DNA from: Arcuatula senhousia | Taxonomy: Eukaryota; Mollusca; Bivalvia; Mytilida; Mytilidae | DNA length: 64,000 nt | Assembly (NCBI GenBank): GCA_963971305.1 | Contig: OZ020306.1 | Coordinates: 55,526,686-55,590,685 of the forward strand | Direction: 5' to 3' | Part shown: piece after piece, positions 9,380-20,699 of the stretch | How positions within the stretch are numbered: the stretch's first letter is position 1 | Layout of the letters: each line of letters begins with the position of its first letter | Notes under the pieces: model-generated | The model's input: the letters and a program-made list of their open reading frames with translations, nothing else | Told to the model about the DNA's origin: nothing | Database searches by the model: none | Program-made: the position numbers and the translations under genes

Positions 9380-12050
9380 TTTGAAATAAACTAAATTTTA
9401 TATATATCTGTATTAAAACCACCATTTTTTTTGGTTATAGAATATAAGAAAGCTGTCCGGATTCGTTCATTTAAATTGCATTCCAATAAAAAGTGTTTTT
9501 CATCTTCTATTTGTTTGCACATATCGGCATAATCTCTGTTCCCTGACTAATTTCAGATGTCTTTTTTTTTCAATTATTAAGTTATGATCACTTGGTCTAA
9601 TTTTTGTTATTTAAAATCTAAATTCAGAGTTCGATGACTGTAAATAATGATTTCCTCTGTGGCTAGTTGTTTAAATAAAAAAAGTTTACTGCTTTCATCA
9701 AAAGTTAAAATTTTGTTTTTTATTTAATTTATATAATTAGTTTTGATTGATTCTTTAACATATTTCTTATTTATGTTTATTGTATTATTTCTTTTATCAA
9801 CAACATATAGATTTTCTATGTCCATTTCTGTTTCTTTAATAATATCTGTGGCATATATATTTAGATTCCTTTGGAGTCGAAATCTTTGCTTAGAAAAAAA
9901 GACTCTTTCAACAAAGGGTTAATATCCTCTGTAGAAATCTAGAAAAATACAAAATTGTTTGTCTTTTTTATATCTCCCTCTATGGGTAATTTGTCTACAT
10001 GCTATATTAGATGCACTTTTTTATGCCCAGCAGTTGCTTGGAAAATTCTGAATGCGTTTTTTTTTTCAATTTGGCTTCTGTCAATAAATTCCAATTGATT
10101 TACAACATTTCCAGATTTACTGGCCCTATTTGTTACTCCATTATATATCATGATTGGTTTTACTGTTACAAGCAACATTTATTGGTACATGTAGGTTATT
10201 AGTTTTTGTCTCGCCTGCTAAGCAGTGCAACTTTACCAGCGGCGGTGTTACTTTTTTTGGTGAGGTATCACGAGCACCACCATATATCAAGAACTATAAG
10301 TGCTAGGTTGATGAAACTTGGTATGCATATGCCCCAGTAGTAGCTTAGCACAGTTGCATCCCCATCTTTTGACTTTGACCTTTATTTTCTGATTAAGTGA
10401 CTTTGAAAATTTTCAATACATATAATAGCAATGGTTAGGTTTTGTGAGCACCTCGGCGGGCATATCTCAAGTACTATTGGTCCTACCGTCCTAGGTTGAT
10501 GAAACTTGGTATGCATATGCCTTAGTAATACTTAAGCACAGTTGCATCCCCATCTTTTGACCTTGACCTTGATTTTCTGGTTGAGTGACTTTGATTATTA
10601 TTTGCACATAATAGCAATTTTTAAAGTTCTATAAACACCTTTTGATCTCAGAGACTGAAAATCTTTATAAATTCAAAATAAAGGGTAATTAAAAAAGAAT
10701 TATTGTTTCTGATGGTGCCAGCAGGCGACATATACTATGTTAGCTCTTGTTTTTGTATAGTGTTTCAAACCAAAAAGAGGTTTCTTTGCTTTCTTCACTA
10801 ATTCTGAAACACTGTGACAAATTCCCGTTTGAATGGACCAATTTTTTTAGTACACTGACTTGCACTTACCAAAAAATCAAATAATTGTAAATATGTCAAC
10901 AAACACATGTTTCTTTTACAGAAACAAATATTTGGGAATATCCATGCTTGTTGACGAACCACAAAACACCATAAAACCTAACGTTTGTGATCAGAGTACC
11001 TGAAACAAAGCCTGTGTATTACGGCATGACAAAAAAATGCTGTCAAGTGGCCGGTTTCTCTTCAATAGCTTTTTAAAAAGCAAATCAAGCATCACATTTT
11101 TGTTATGGACCATTTCTCATAACTCATAATTGCCGAAAGGTAACATGGTTTTATTCATTAAATGTATATAACTTTTAATTGTAAACACGAAGAGAAAACT
11201 GTCTGTTGTCGAACGAAGCTAGGTTTTTCCGCCAAATTATGCTGCGCACTTACCAATTACATTGGACCCCCTGTGGAGTGTGTTTTCAAGTAAATTATAT
11301 TCATTTACATTCTCAATGATTTTATTCCTATATGTTTTAAATCCAGTTTCAGGTCTCAAATTTCTTTGGTCTTTGTTTTTGATATATGCGCATTTAATTG
11401 CCATTTATCACAATAACTAGCAAGACTATTTACACTATTTTGAAGTCCTTCTTTCTTGTCCAAAAGTATGAGCAGATCATCAGCAAATAAAAGACTACCA
11501 AAATCTCACTATCTATTATTGTTAGTGGTTTTGAAGCTTCTTCAATAAAAATTTCTGTTATGTCATTTAATTATAAATATATTAAACAAGGTGGGTCTTA
11601 AAGAGTCTCCTTGTTTTATTCCTCTGTTAATATTAAAAAAATTAGATTGCCTGTTTTTCATGTTTAATTAAAGAGTTTGTATTTCTATATTGTTGTTTGT
11701 TTTAAACCCAAATTATAGTCAAGAAGTGAAATTTCTGGGATCGATCTTTTTAAAACAGTCAATGACACTGAGGACAGAAGACACTTAAGTTTCATTTGTA
11801 CATGCTATTATAATTTGTTGTATTTTTGTCAATTTATCGTTTGAAGCCTTTAGCCCTTCATTTGGCGTAACTTGAGTTAATAGATTTGATTTGATTTGAT
11901 TACATTATACATTTTTTCACCTATACCCATATTACTAAGTTTAAAAAGCAAAGCCTCTCTCCATACTGAATCAAAGGCCTTTCTAAGGCCTACAAAGCAG
12001 GCATATTTGCCCTTATTTTTATATATATTTATTTTTAAGTGATTTGATAT
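9380..12050 (-). pseudogene. Degraded LINE ORF2 (reverse transcriptase), minus strand
   Basis: On the minus strand around 11630-11340 the decayed frame still reads GIKQGDSLRPTLFNIF, then LLFADDLLIL, KKEGLQNSVNSL and YCDKWQLN, the same family as the LINE at 31202-32689. The C-terminal zinc-knuckle-like segment (KHFLLECNLNERIR) is recognisable near 9480-9520. Many stops and frameshifts interrupt it, and a family D repeat is inserted at about 10205-10735. The element is dead. Confidence 0.65.
10205..10735 (+). mobile_element. Family D repeat with two tandem units, inserted in the LINE
   Basis: Ends show inverted TCGCCTGCT (about 10209) and AGCAGGCGA (about 10721). Inside are two copies, about 180 bp apart, of a unit containing GATGAAACTTGGTATGCATA. 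Same plan as families A to C: short inverted ends around tandem units, no ORF. Confidence 0.65.
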
Positions 12051-12059
12051 GATCTGCTA

Positions 12060-12195
12060 CATATCAGGACAAACGATCCTACAAAATTTCATCCAAATCC
12101 GCTGAGCGGTCTCAGAAGAGTCGTTAACAAAAGTGTGACGGACGGACGAAGACTGTAACTATGTCCCTCCGTCGTGTTGGGGCGGGGGGACAAAA
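12060..12195 (+). repeat. Fragment of an interspersed repeat with GACGGACG tract
   Basis: It shares ATCCTACAAAATTTCATC and GTGTGACGGACGGAC-type sequence and an ACTATGTCCCTCC end with the region 20280-20690. Only the 3' part of the element is present. Confidence 0.55.
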
Positions 12196-12229
12196 AGCTC
12201 TATGGCAAACGTTATGACTTTCCCATCGT

Positions 12230-13260
12230 CAACCTCTTTTTTTTTTCTTTTTTTTTTATTTTTATTGTTATTCAGACATTTTTACAATATGATTGAAATA
12301 CAAAGACAAGCTCACATTCACACTCATCCAGAAAGTCGTTATTAATTTATATTACCAATTTCTAGAGCATGGGCATTTCCAACAAAGTTATTTCAAAGGA
12401 TAAATAAAATTAAACTGTAACATGTATTATCTGATGTATTATATATTTCTCTTCTTATTTTTCAAACAAAGGTTTGCATTTATCCCATTTTTTGTCAAAG
12501 TTCACCTTGTTTTCATTGACTAAAGAAATATATTGCCCTTGCTTGTAGTAGCTGTAAATATCTGCCTTAAGAGCAAGGAGTAATTTGTCTCTACTTTAGA
12601 TATAGTATTTATAGATATAAATTTAAAATAAGTAGGAGAAGATTTTGGACAATAAACTTATTTCCAATTTTTTCCAAACACCAATTCGAATTTTGTGATG
12701 GTAAGTAAAGTAGATGTTCTATCATATATCCATCTCTCAAAGCTTACGAAAAACCCATTAACGACATTGCATTCGTAAAATAAGTGCACGATGGTTTCAT
12801 CACCAGCCTTGCAGAAAGAGCACAAAAGGTTGTTGTATTTTATACAAATATTGGTTGTTGCTAAATTCTATGAAATAGTCAAAATTGAAACCATATTAGT
12901 TTTGTACCTTCGTTGTTGAAAAATTGCAGATTATCAACAACTTTTCCTTAAACTTTTGCGGAAATTTTCGCTTCTTAATAAAATTGTGATAGAACATATT
13001 TGCTCCATTTTGGTAACAAATAAATAATTCCATTTTTATAGGTATAAATGGAAGATCTAGAATATTAAGTGATATAGCAGTTGGAAGTTTCTAGCTCCCA
13101 TTTTGTAACAAAAAAGCGCTTTTCTTATTCCACAGTATAATGTGATTGCAGTTTTAATGTTGTAAGAAATTTCTATTTCTGTCAAACAGATCGCCAAAAT
13201 AATAGATTCCTGATTCATACCATTACTTATATTATACAATATTGTCTTTCGGTCGATTTT
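12230..13260 (-). pseudogene. L1/Tx1-like LINE, 3' part, split by a Penelope-like element
   Basis: The T-rich tract at 12235-12260 is the poly(A) tail of a minus-strand LINE. Upstream of it (12780-12850) the minus strand reads FCKAGDETIVHLFYECN with small repairs, the C-terminal segment of L1/Tx1-type ORF2. The rest of the same element continues beyond the Penelope-like insertion, at 15850-16925. Multiple stops. Confidence 0.6.
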
Positions 13261-13279
13261 AAAGGATATTTCAGAATAT

Positions 13280-15165
13280 CATTATGGTTGCTTAGAATGT
13301 CAATTCAATATTCCTTTGTCATGCGACTGTGCTAAATCTGATTTCAGATATGCTACTTGTGGTCATTTTGTTACCGGAGACCTTTCAATCGTCAATGACC
13401 CAGAGGTTATGAATTTCTTGAAAAAAGGACCAAAGTTTAGACCATCCACTAAAATTAATTGGAATTCCTGCCTAAACTGTATCAAAACTTTCCTTCTCTC
13501 TTATTGCAAATCTTGGATCAGGAGAGAAGGGGCCGACTCAAAATCTCTAGACCGTTTTATTAATAAATTTATGACTATTGTTCAACTCAGAATCAGCCAA
13601 TTTCAAAATTCATTCTAGATTTTAGGCCTAATACTTACCTTAATCGAATAAAGTCAAAAATCCGTTTACTTGGTTTGCGATACGTGTTTGTTCCCGCCGA
13701 TAAAGCAGCTAACAATGTCGTTGTGGTATGAAGGAAGTATTACCTTGAGGTTTTAATGCACGAAATAAAAAATTCGAACACTTTCGTTCCCGTGCATTCG
13801 ACAGAATCGGGTATCATTGACGATCATATCATAGCGACCACAGCACTTCGAGTTGCCCCGACATACTTTAAGTTACCTACTATGTACTGGATACCTAAAT
13901 TGCATAAAAATCCATATAAATCTCGTTTTATCTCTGCTTCAAGTAAGTGTTCTTTAACCCATATTTCCAAAGTTCTATCTCTTACTTTGACTACTATGAA
14001 GAATTTATTATTCAATACTGTGAAAGGGTATTCGAAAATAGTTCAATTAATTATTTTTGGAGCGTTAAAAATTCTCTTGATGTTTTGAACAAGCTTCGTG
14101 CATTTGAAAATACTTTCCATACCGTTGATAGTTACGATTTTTCTACTTTATATACTAACCTTCCACATAATCTGATTAAAAAGAAATTTGAATATTTGAT
14201 TAAATGATGTTTTGACAAATCTAAAAGTGATTATATCTGTTCTAGAGTTTCAAAATCATTTAGTAAATCATTTTTTAGTAACGAGACTCAAAAAGGTTAC
14301 ATTAACTGGACTGATGCAGAAACTATTACTGCTCTAAATTATTTATTAGATAATATTTACATACGTTTTGGTAAACGAATTTATCGCCAAATTATTGGTA
14401 TTCCTATGGGTACTAATTGTGTGCCACTTATAGCCGACCTTTTCCTATACTGTTATGAATCACAATTTATGGCTAAATTACAAAAAGACCCCAACAAACA
14501 GAACCTAATCGAAACTTTCAAATACACTTTTAGATATTTAGATGACATTCTTGCACTCAACAATCCTTCATTTTCTAATTTTATTACAGATATCTATCCT
14601 TCTGAATTAACCTTGAACAAATCTAACGTCACCGGTGATAGATGTCCTTTTTTAGATTTAGATTTAAGTATTATTGACGGAAAATTACAAACCAAAGTAT
14701 ATGATTAACGTGACGACTTTACCTTCCCTATTATAAATTTCCCTTTTCTTGAAGGAGATGTTCCACTAGCGCCGTCATACGGGGTTTACATTTCACAGTT
14801 AGTAAGATATGCTCGGATCTGCAGTTGTGTTTCTGATTTTAATAATAAAAACCGTTTTATTACTGAAAAATTATTAAAACAAGGTTATCGATACCACAAA
14901 TTAGTAAAATCTTTTTCTAAATTCTTCCACATGTATCGATCTCTTATTGAAAAATTTAATTGTGCACGTCGTTTTCTTATGGTGAAAGGAATATCACATC
15001 CTGAATTTTATGGCAATGTTTTTTATAAAGCTCACAAATTTAAAAGCAATCCATTAGAAATGAAAAATTGGCTTCAAAATTTATTACGGAAAGGATATGA
15101 GTTGAATATTTTGGTTAAATCTTTAAATTTAGTGTTTTTGGCAGAAATATTGATAACTTGATACT
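13280..15165 (+). pseudogene. Penelope-like element reverse transcriptase, degenerate
   Basis: Frames in series read FRPSTKINW (about 13435), the Penelope signature YWIPKLHKNPYKSRFI (about 13885-13935), DFSTLYTNLPHN (about 14137-14172), IGIPMGTNCVPLIADLF (about 14395-14445) and the catalytic RYLDDILAL (about 14530-14560). After a stop come DDFTFPIINFPFLEGD and GVYISQLVRYARICS. A frameshift lies near 13950-14000, and stops lie at 14203-14210 and at 14706-14708 (TAA inside KVYD-RDD). No GIY-YIG endonuclease was recognised. The insertion interrupts the L1/Tx1-like LINE. Confidence 0.75.
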
Positions 15166-15339
15166 TGCTTTAAAACTTCCATAAACGTTTTTACTTTGTC
15201 ATTTTTAAGCATTATAGCGATCAAGCATATCGGTTTTGTGTGATGACACTTCACTAAATCATTATTGTTTGAAGTGTTGTGTCGGATTTAAAATCGATAC
15301 GTTTGATTTTTTTACATCAGTCGATTGATGATTCTCAGC

Positions 15340-15848
15340 TAGCTGTCAGTAACAGCGAGTGTTCTATAGAGAGTTCCTTTACCGTCCTTTTGTTTGTTCT
15401 TGTTTTTGTCTTAGGTTCTCTCTAGTGGAATTGGACTTTGATCGATTTGATTTTATTGTGTGTTTAGTTTTTTGTGCCTTGTCTAAGAATATTGATAGGG
15501 GGAAGGTTGGGCCCAAAAAACTAGTTTAACCCCGCCACATATTACATGTGCCTGTCCTAAGCCAGGAATCTTTGACAAAGCTTTCGTTTGTACTTGTCTA
15601 TTTGATGTTTTCTGTTCCTTGTTTAGGAAGGGGGTCTATCCGTGACTATTTCAGGGCTGGATTTGAATTATATGCATTTTATTTAGACCATGGGCCAATT
15701 GCAGAACCGCGAGCAGTGCCAAATGGCCTTGTTGAAGGCTGCTGGCGGTTGTCCATTGTGGTTTTTTCTAAATTCCCGTTTAATTGTGGGCTGTGTCGCG
15801 TACACTTATTCCACATCTCATTATTTTCTATTGTTTATATTCTGAGAG
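15340..15848 (+). repeat. Dispersed noncoding repeat T following the Penelope-like element
   Basis: Landmarks are TTCTATAGAGAGTTCC, TTGGACTTTGATCGATT, CCAGGAATCTTTGACAAAGC, GGGCCAATTGCAGAACCGCG and GTTGAAGGCTGCTGGC. The same landmarks recur at 41405-41600, 42415-42740, 48195-48545 and 51008-51965. The 121-codon frame across it is not conserved between copies, so it is noncoding. Its position directly after the RT suggests it is the 3' tail of the Penelope-like element. Confidence 0.6.
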
Positions 15849-15849
15849 G

Positions 15850-16925
15850 ACATCAAAGACTTGTTTCCAAAAGAATATTGTTGGTCTTTTTGCTTAATTC
15901 AGATGCATGGTAATCATCCCCATATAAGGTAAGTTTTTTACAATCTGCGTTAATAAGTATTATCACAAGTTCTTTCCAAGTGGATTCATTATTTAACAGT
16001 CTCCTTATCCAACTAAGCTTAAGTGATTTAATAAAAGTACTTAGATGGATCATACCACATCCTCCTTTGAGACATTTGAACCATTTGGTTTCTTGCTAAT
16101 TTATCCCTACCCTCCCATACATAGTTAAACAATATGCTTTCCAATTTCTTAAAAAAATACATCGTCAGGGGTTTGAATAGCAATGAATAAGTGAGTAAGA
16201 GTTGGAATAAGCAAAGTTTTAACAACTGTTAATCTTCCTAAAACACTAATTTGTACTAAAAGTTATACCTAGTACTTCAAAAGGTTCATTAGTCCTGATC
16301 AGTTTTTTATTCTTACATAATCTTTCTTTACTTTTTATTTAAGACCCAATCCAAATTGTTTTTGTTTTGTTCAAGTTAGGAGTAAGGCCTGAATATTTTG
16401 AAAATTGCACAAGTAGATCAAGAGTTTTCTTTAAGTTTTTTTTTTGTATACCATCTTTGAAGATTCCTGTATCATCAGCATCATAGACCTGTATATAAAA
16501 TATTATAAATATATATAATATTTTATTAAAAAGTGTGTGATCACTATCCGCACGTTGGGATAATATAATAAAAACAAAAATATTGAATAATTTCAATCTC
16601 TGTATTAATTCATAGATGTTAATATACAGGTCTATGTCAGCATACTGTAAGATCTTATATGTATTATCTTTTATCTTTATACCCTTTATTTCTTTATTGT
16701 TTCTGATCAAAATTCCCATAATTTCAACACATAGTTGAATTAGATATGGTGAAATTGGATCCCCTTGCCTACAGCCGCTACCTATGGTAAACATTTCTGA
16801 AGACGAGTATTTTCCTCAATGTACCTTCCTTTCAGAAAACCCTTTTGGTTTTCATGAATTGACGTATCTAGAACAGATTTTTATAATCTATTTGCTAAAC
16901 ACCCAGATAACGGATTTGTTATTGC
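15850..16925 (-). pseudogene. L1/Tx1-like LINE, RT part upstream of the Penelope-like insertion
   Basis: The minus strand reads QKGFLKGRYIEENTRLQ (about 16855-16805), then GSGCRQGDPISPYLIQLCVE (about 16780-16720), LQYADID, LNKTKTIW and the L1-type C-terminal FNYVWEGRDKLARNQMV followed by a KGGCGMIHL-like motif in a shifted frame. The YADD box reads YADID. Stops and frameshifts make it dead. It is continuous in sense with 12230-13260. Confidence 0.65.
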
Positions 16926-17001
16926 AGATTCAAATGAGGATCTAGACTTGTTATAGAGATTTTTCCAGTTAAATGTGGATAATTATTACACAGAGGTAAT
17001 T

Positions 17002-17157
17002 TAGGGGCGGATCCAGAAATTTTCGAAAGGGGAGGGGGGGTCCACAAACTGGGTTCTGTGGGCCAAAGGGGGGATTCCAGACCAATTTTGCTGAAAATCT
17101 ACACAAAAAATTAAAAATTTCGGAGGAAAGGGGGTACCGATCCCTGGATCAGCCACT
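17002..17157. mobile_element. Small TIR element present only in duplication copy 2
   Basis: Ends carry inverse GGATCCAG-type cores (about 17009 and 17150), with G-rich interior tracts. In copy 1 the flanks (ACACGGAGTTATATCCATTC) are contiguous, so it inserted after the duplication. An imperfect 6-bp duplication (GGTAAT/GGTATA) may flank it. Confidence 0.55.
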
Positions 17158-17797
17158 GGGTATATCCATTCATGGTACCATAATAATGTCGAGAATGATC
17201 TATAGGTAGCAACCGTGAAAATCACCGAACAGAGATGATCAATCTCAAATGTCCAAGGAGAGAAAGACGAAATAAAGCAACAACACAACGGAAAGATTGA
17301 TAATCGCAATGTTCCTGTGACAAGAATTTAAAAAAACGACATGTTTGACCAGGTTTTATGGCACCAAACCTCCTCTTCCAAAATGCTTCATTGTAAAGAG
17401 TAAAACACAACACGGTTGTGAGACACCGAAAGTGTGGGAGGTCGATAGGAAAGGAAGGTAATCATACATATTTTTGATTTTTTTTAATAGAAAGGTAAGA
17501 AAAATAAGAATTGGACTTTTAAACACTAAAACTCAATAACTATCTATTGACAATGCAGTTTTTGACATTATGCAGCAAGACATGATGTACATATTAAAGT
17601 TTCATGTAATTTTTTTTTTAAATCTGATTTTTTTTGCTGACGGTGCCCTTTCTGACTTTAGCAGTATTCTAATGAGTCTTTGGTGGGTTTAATAGTTTCA
17701 GTTTCAAGAATAGTAAACAACAAATATTTTATTCTATTTTAATATATAACATCAACATGGTACATATTTAGAATCATTCTTTTATGATTTAAAGTGT

Positions 17798-18737
17798 TTA
17801 TTTTCCGGCAAGTTTATTTTCGGTCTTTCTGATTCTCTCTCGGATTTTTTCGTCTCTCCTCTGCAGTACAGCGTTACGTCTCTCTGAATGCTCTCGTCCC
17901 ATTCTTCCTAAAAAAATAAAAACATTCATTTAGGATATAGTGCATCATTTGGGATATAGTGCATGGTTGTGGTTGTGTAAATGATACTTTAAAATATGCA
18001 GTGTATGACAAAATGTATACAACGCATTGAATCGATGGGCTTCTAAAAAAAGTTCATTCAAATATTTACAAGTATGAGATGAGACAATATCGATTTCATT
18101 AAGACTTATACAGGAAAACTTTCACCCACTTCAAATGCATGCATCGCCATGTTTTCTGAAAGAAGAAAATGTCACTTAAAATTTAATTTATACCTCTTTC
18201 GTCAAGATGCTCTTGCCGTCCGACTTCAGCCATAATGGCTCGCTCTTGTGGGTCATAAGTTATTCCTAAAAAATAAAAAAGGTTAATATATCCGTGTGTA
18301 TAAATGTATATAAATAGAATTGTAAATGATTTTTAAGCCTTATACTTTTAATTGTTTTATAACGATACATTTATTTCCATATTATAAAAATATCACCATT
18401 TAAACTTTTCCTTTTTTTATGAACAAAACCTACCACTGGTATTTAAAGGGTTGACTTTATTTCTGCTCGATAGACTTGGCAGTCGTCTAGGCCTTGGGCC
18501 GACTGGTGTATCATCGTGCGAGGGCTCGATTTTAAATGCCATTCCACCACGCGTCGCTTGAGGTACTATCCCAGCACTTCTTAGTTCTTTGAGAATCTCT
18601 GAAGAACTCTTTCTTGGTGTTTGTTCCAGACAGTTTTCATCTCCGTCATAAAAGGACATTCCTCGCCTTCGTTTAGCGCAACCGCATCTGCACCAGTTTA
18701 AATTAAGCTTCTTTAATCTTGCAAAATTTGCTCCCAT
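17798..18737 (-). CDS. Stathmin-domain-like protein (STMND1-type), copy 2
   Basis: Minus-strand exons are 18737-18434, 18265-18194 and 17907-17798: 161 residues. Splice sites and phases are the same as in copy 1. The frame is intact through the duplication. Differences include GMSFYDGDEN in place of the longer QRRSLEDDGDEN loop, and in exon 2 CCA and GGA codons replacing TCA and AGA (S to P, R to G). The MGANF N-terminus, Cys cluster, SSSEILKELRSAGIVPQ and helical C-terminus are kept. Both copies look functional. The tubulin role is inferred from the family. Confidence 0.7.
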
Positions 18738-18803
18738 GCTTTTTACTATAGCTTTCTCTCTATCACTAACGCAAAGTGAACTCTGCTTCTATGGTACCAT
18801 TTG

Positions 18804-18834
18804 TGACGTTTCCAGCCCTATGCTTACAACGTCA
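18804..18834 (-). promoter_or_regulatory. Inverted pair of CRE half-sites in the copy-2 promoter
   Basis: TGACGT (18804-18809) and ACGTCA (18829-18834) have the same 19-base spacing as in copy 1 and lie 67-97 bases upstream of the ATG at 18737. Confidence 0.4.
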
Positions 18835-19784
18835 TAACTGTTGAATTTCGATCTCACGTTTCTGGGGGAATCTTGGAATCGGTAAATCTTTGGAACTGCT
18901 TACTCTTCCGGAGCACCTGAGTTCATTCTCATTACGACTGAATTCGCATTGTTAATTAATTGATATTCAGTAGTTTTTATGCTTCCGTGTTCTATTTGTT
19001 GTCTGTTTTTTTTTTTGTCCTGTCCTTGTACGTGTTCACTGGTTTTGTCTCTGCCCTTTCGGACTTTCACATTCGGATGCCCCATTTGTACCTCTGCTTC
19101 CGTCTCGAATAAACTGACATTCTGTTTAGATAGAATCACTGTTGAACAGGTTTCATAATGATATTGTTACACGTTATCGTGAATTTTCCAATTTGAAGAT
19201 AACTTGAAAAACATATGGGCACCGACAAACTGTTCTTGATCATTTATCTAATTCTCAGACTACAATCATATATTCGGCGCCTTGCTGAATCTCATACTTA
19301 AGTAAACACAGAAATGTGAGATTAAGGTCACTCCAGAATCTATGAAGTTTGCTTCATATTTTGATTTACATCACAAAATTGACACAGAAGGAAGACTTTG
19401 TACAAACAAGATTGCAACACGCACGTAGCCTCTGCCCCCCTCCCCCCCCGTCGCCGCATTAAAGTTTCATTTTGAATGTATGATATTTGTCAAACTCAAA
19501 TATTTGTTTTTTGAACACGCGTGAAGGTTAGCACTGTTAGCACTGCTGGTGGAGTTTTAATTCCCCGAAGTTAGCCCGCTCCGGCGCCAACACTTCTGTG
19601 TTGGAGAACACATCAAAGCTTTAAATTATCTGTTATAATTTCAAAATTATCTAAACCCTAAGGTTCTTCCTACCCCAGACATAGGTTGATCATCTTAGTA
19701 ATAATTTGGTTCCTTAGTTTTGGTATTTTTGGTTTTGCTATTCTATGCTCTTCATTATCATAAAGTGTTTGGCATTTTCAATAT

Positions 19785-19845
19785 TTTTGGTAGAGCGCTT
19801 CTGATGAGTCTTGAATAGACGAAACGCGCGTCAGGCGTAGCAAAA
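19785..19845 (+). ncRNA. Hammerhead ribozyme 1 (type I)
   Basis: CTGATGA (19801-19807), stem II GTCT/AGAC (19808-19811 with 19817-19820; loop TGAAT), GAAA (19821-19824), minimal stem III closed by A-U and C-G around GCGC, cleavage site GTC ending at 19832. Stem I pairs GCGCTT (19795-19800) with AGGCGT (19833-19838), with two G-U pairs. After an internal loop (GTAGA/AG) there are five more pairs, TTTTG with CAAAA. All core nucleotides needed for catalysis are present. Confidence 0.85.
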
Positions 19846-20143
19846 TTTATTGTCTGGAACTTTGTTGTCATTTGTATTTTGAACACACGTGAAGGTTAGC
19901 ACTGCTGGTGGAGTTTTAATTCCCCGAGGTTAGCCCGCTCTGGCGCCAACACTTCTGTGTTGGAGAACACATCAAAGCTTTAAATTATCTGTTAAAATTT
20001 CAAAATTATCTAAACCCTAAGATTCTTCCTACCCCAGACATAGGTTGATCATCTTAGTAATAATTTGGTTCCTTAGTTTTGGTATTTTTGGTTTTGCTAT
20101 TCTATGCTCTTCATTGTCATAAAGTGTTTGGCATTTTCAATAT

Positions 20144-20204
20144 TTTTGGTAGAGCGCCTCTGATGAGTCTTGAATAGACGAAACGCGCGTCAGGCGTAGC
20201 AAAA
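20144..20204 (+). ncRNA. Hammerhead ribozyme 2 (type I)
   Basis: Same fold 359 bases later: CTGATGA at 20160-20166, cleavage after 20191. Stem I pairs GCGCCT (20154-20159) with AGGCGT (20192-20197). The only difference in stem I from copy 1 is C to T in the 5' strand, which keeps pairing as G-U, so the variation respects structure. Confidence 0.85.
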
Positions 20205-20279
20205 TTTATTGTCTGATACTTTGTTGTCATTTGTATTAGTAACGACTACATACTAAAATGAATAAAACTTCAGCTAAAT

Positions 20280-20690
20280 CTGTTCAGCGGCCTGACAGGT
20301 GCCGACAAGGAGTTCATATGACCTAAGTGAATTAAGTCCCATAACTCCTCTAAAATTTGTTATATCAAAATAATGTTGCAAGATGATCAACTTCATGTGG
20401 TGACAAGCAATTCGACGGAATTTCATCAAAATCCATTAAGCTGTCTCAGAGGAGTTGCGCCCACAAAGTGTCCCTTTGACATAAAATGAACAAAGTCGAC
20501 AAAGTCCCATAAATCCTATAATGATTTGTTGAATAAAAAATGGCGTGGCTATATGATCAACTACAAATCATGACAAAAAATCCTACAAAATTTCATCAAA
20601 ATCCGCTGAGCTATATCAGAGGTGTTGTGTTTACAATAGTGTGACGAACGGACAAAGACTATTACTATGTCCCTCCGACGCGATGCGGCG
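20280..20690 (+). repeat. Interspersed repeat with degenerate tandem units and GACGAACGGAC tract
   Basis: Three related units (AAGTCCCATAACTCCT, then TGACAAGCAATTCGACGG or TGACAAAAAATCCTAC, then ATCAGAGGTGTTG) run into GTGTGACGAACGGAC and CTATGTCCCTCCGACGCGATG. Related to 12060-12195. No coding capacity. Confidence 0.55.
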
Positions 20691-20699
20691 CTGATTTTC

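Larger units (their letters stand above)
16930..19290. repeat. Segmental duplication, copy 2
   Basis: Second copy of the block at 6690-9090, same orientation. It includes the complete stathmin-like gene and promoter, and carries an extra TIR element at 17002-17157 that copy 1 lacks. Confidence 0.85.
19507..20237 (+). mobile_element. Retrozyme: two tandem 359-bp units with hammerhead ribozymes
   Basis: Two head-to-tail copies of a noncoding unit start with AACACRCGTGAAGGTTAGCA (19514 and 19882). The hammerheads lie 359 bases apart, so one cleaved monomer is 19833-20191. Unit 1 has an extra 9-base duplication (TTAGCACTG). There is no ORF. Tandem units of a few hundred bases each with a type I hammerhead are the hallmark of metazoan retrozymes: non-autonomous elements expressed as self-cleaved circular RNAs and thought to borrow Penelope-like machinery. 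Confidence 0.8.

Noticed and set aside
15548..15913. 121-codon plus-strand frame beginning MPVLSQESLTKLSFVLVYLM
   Set aside because: It is the translation of repeat T. The matching frame at 51023-51301 diverges and ends elsewhere, and the minus-oriented copies are broken, so there is no sign of protein conservation.
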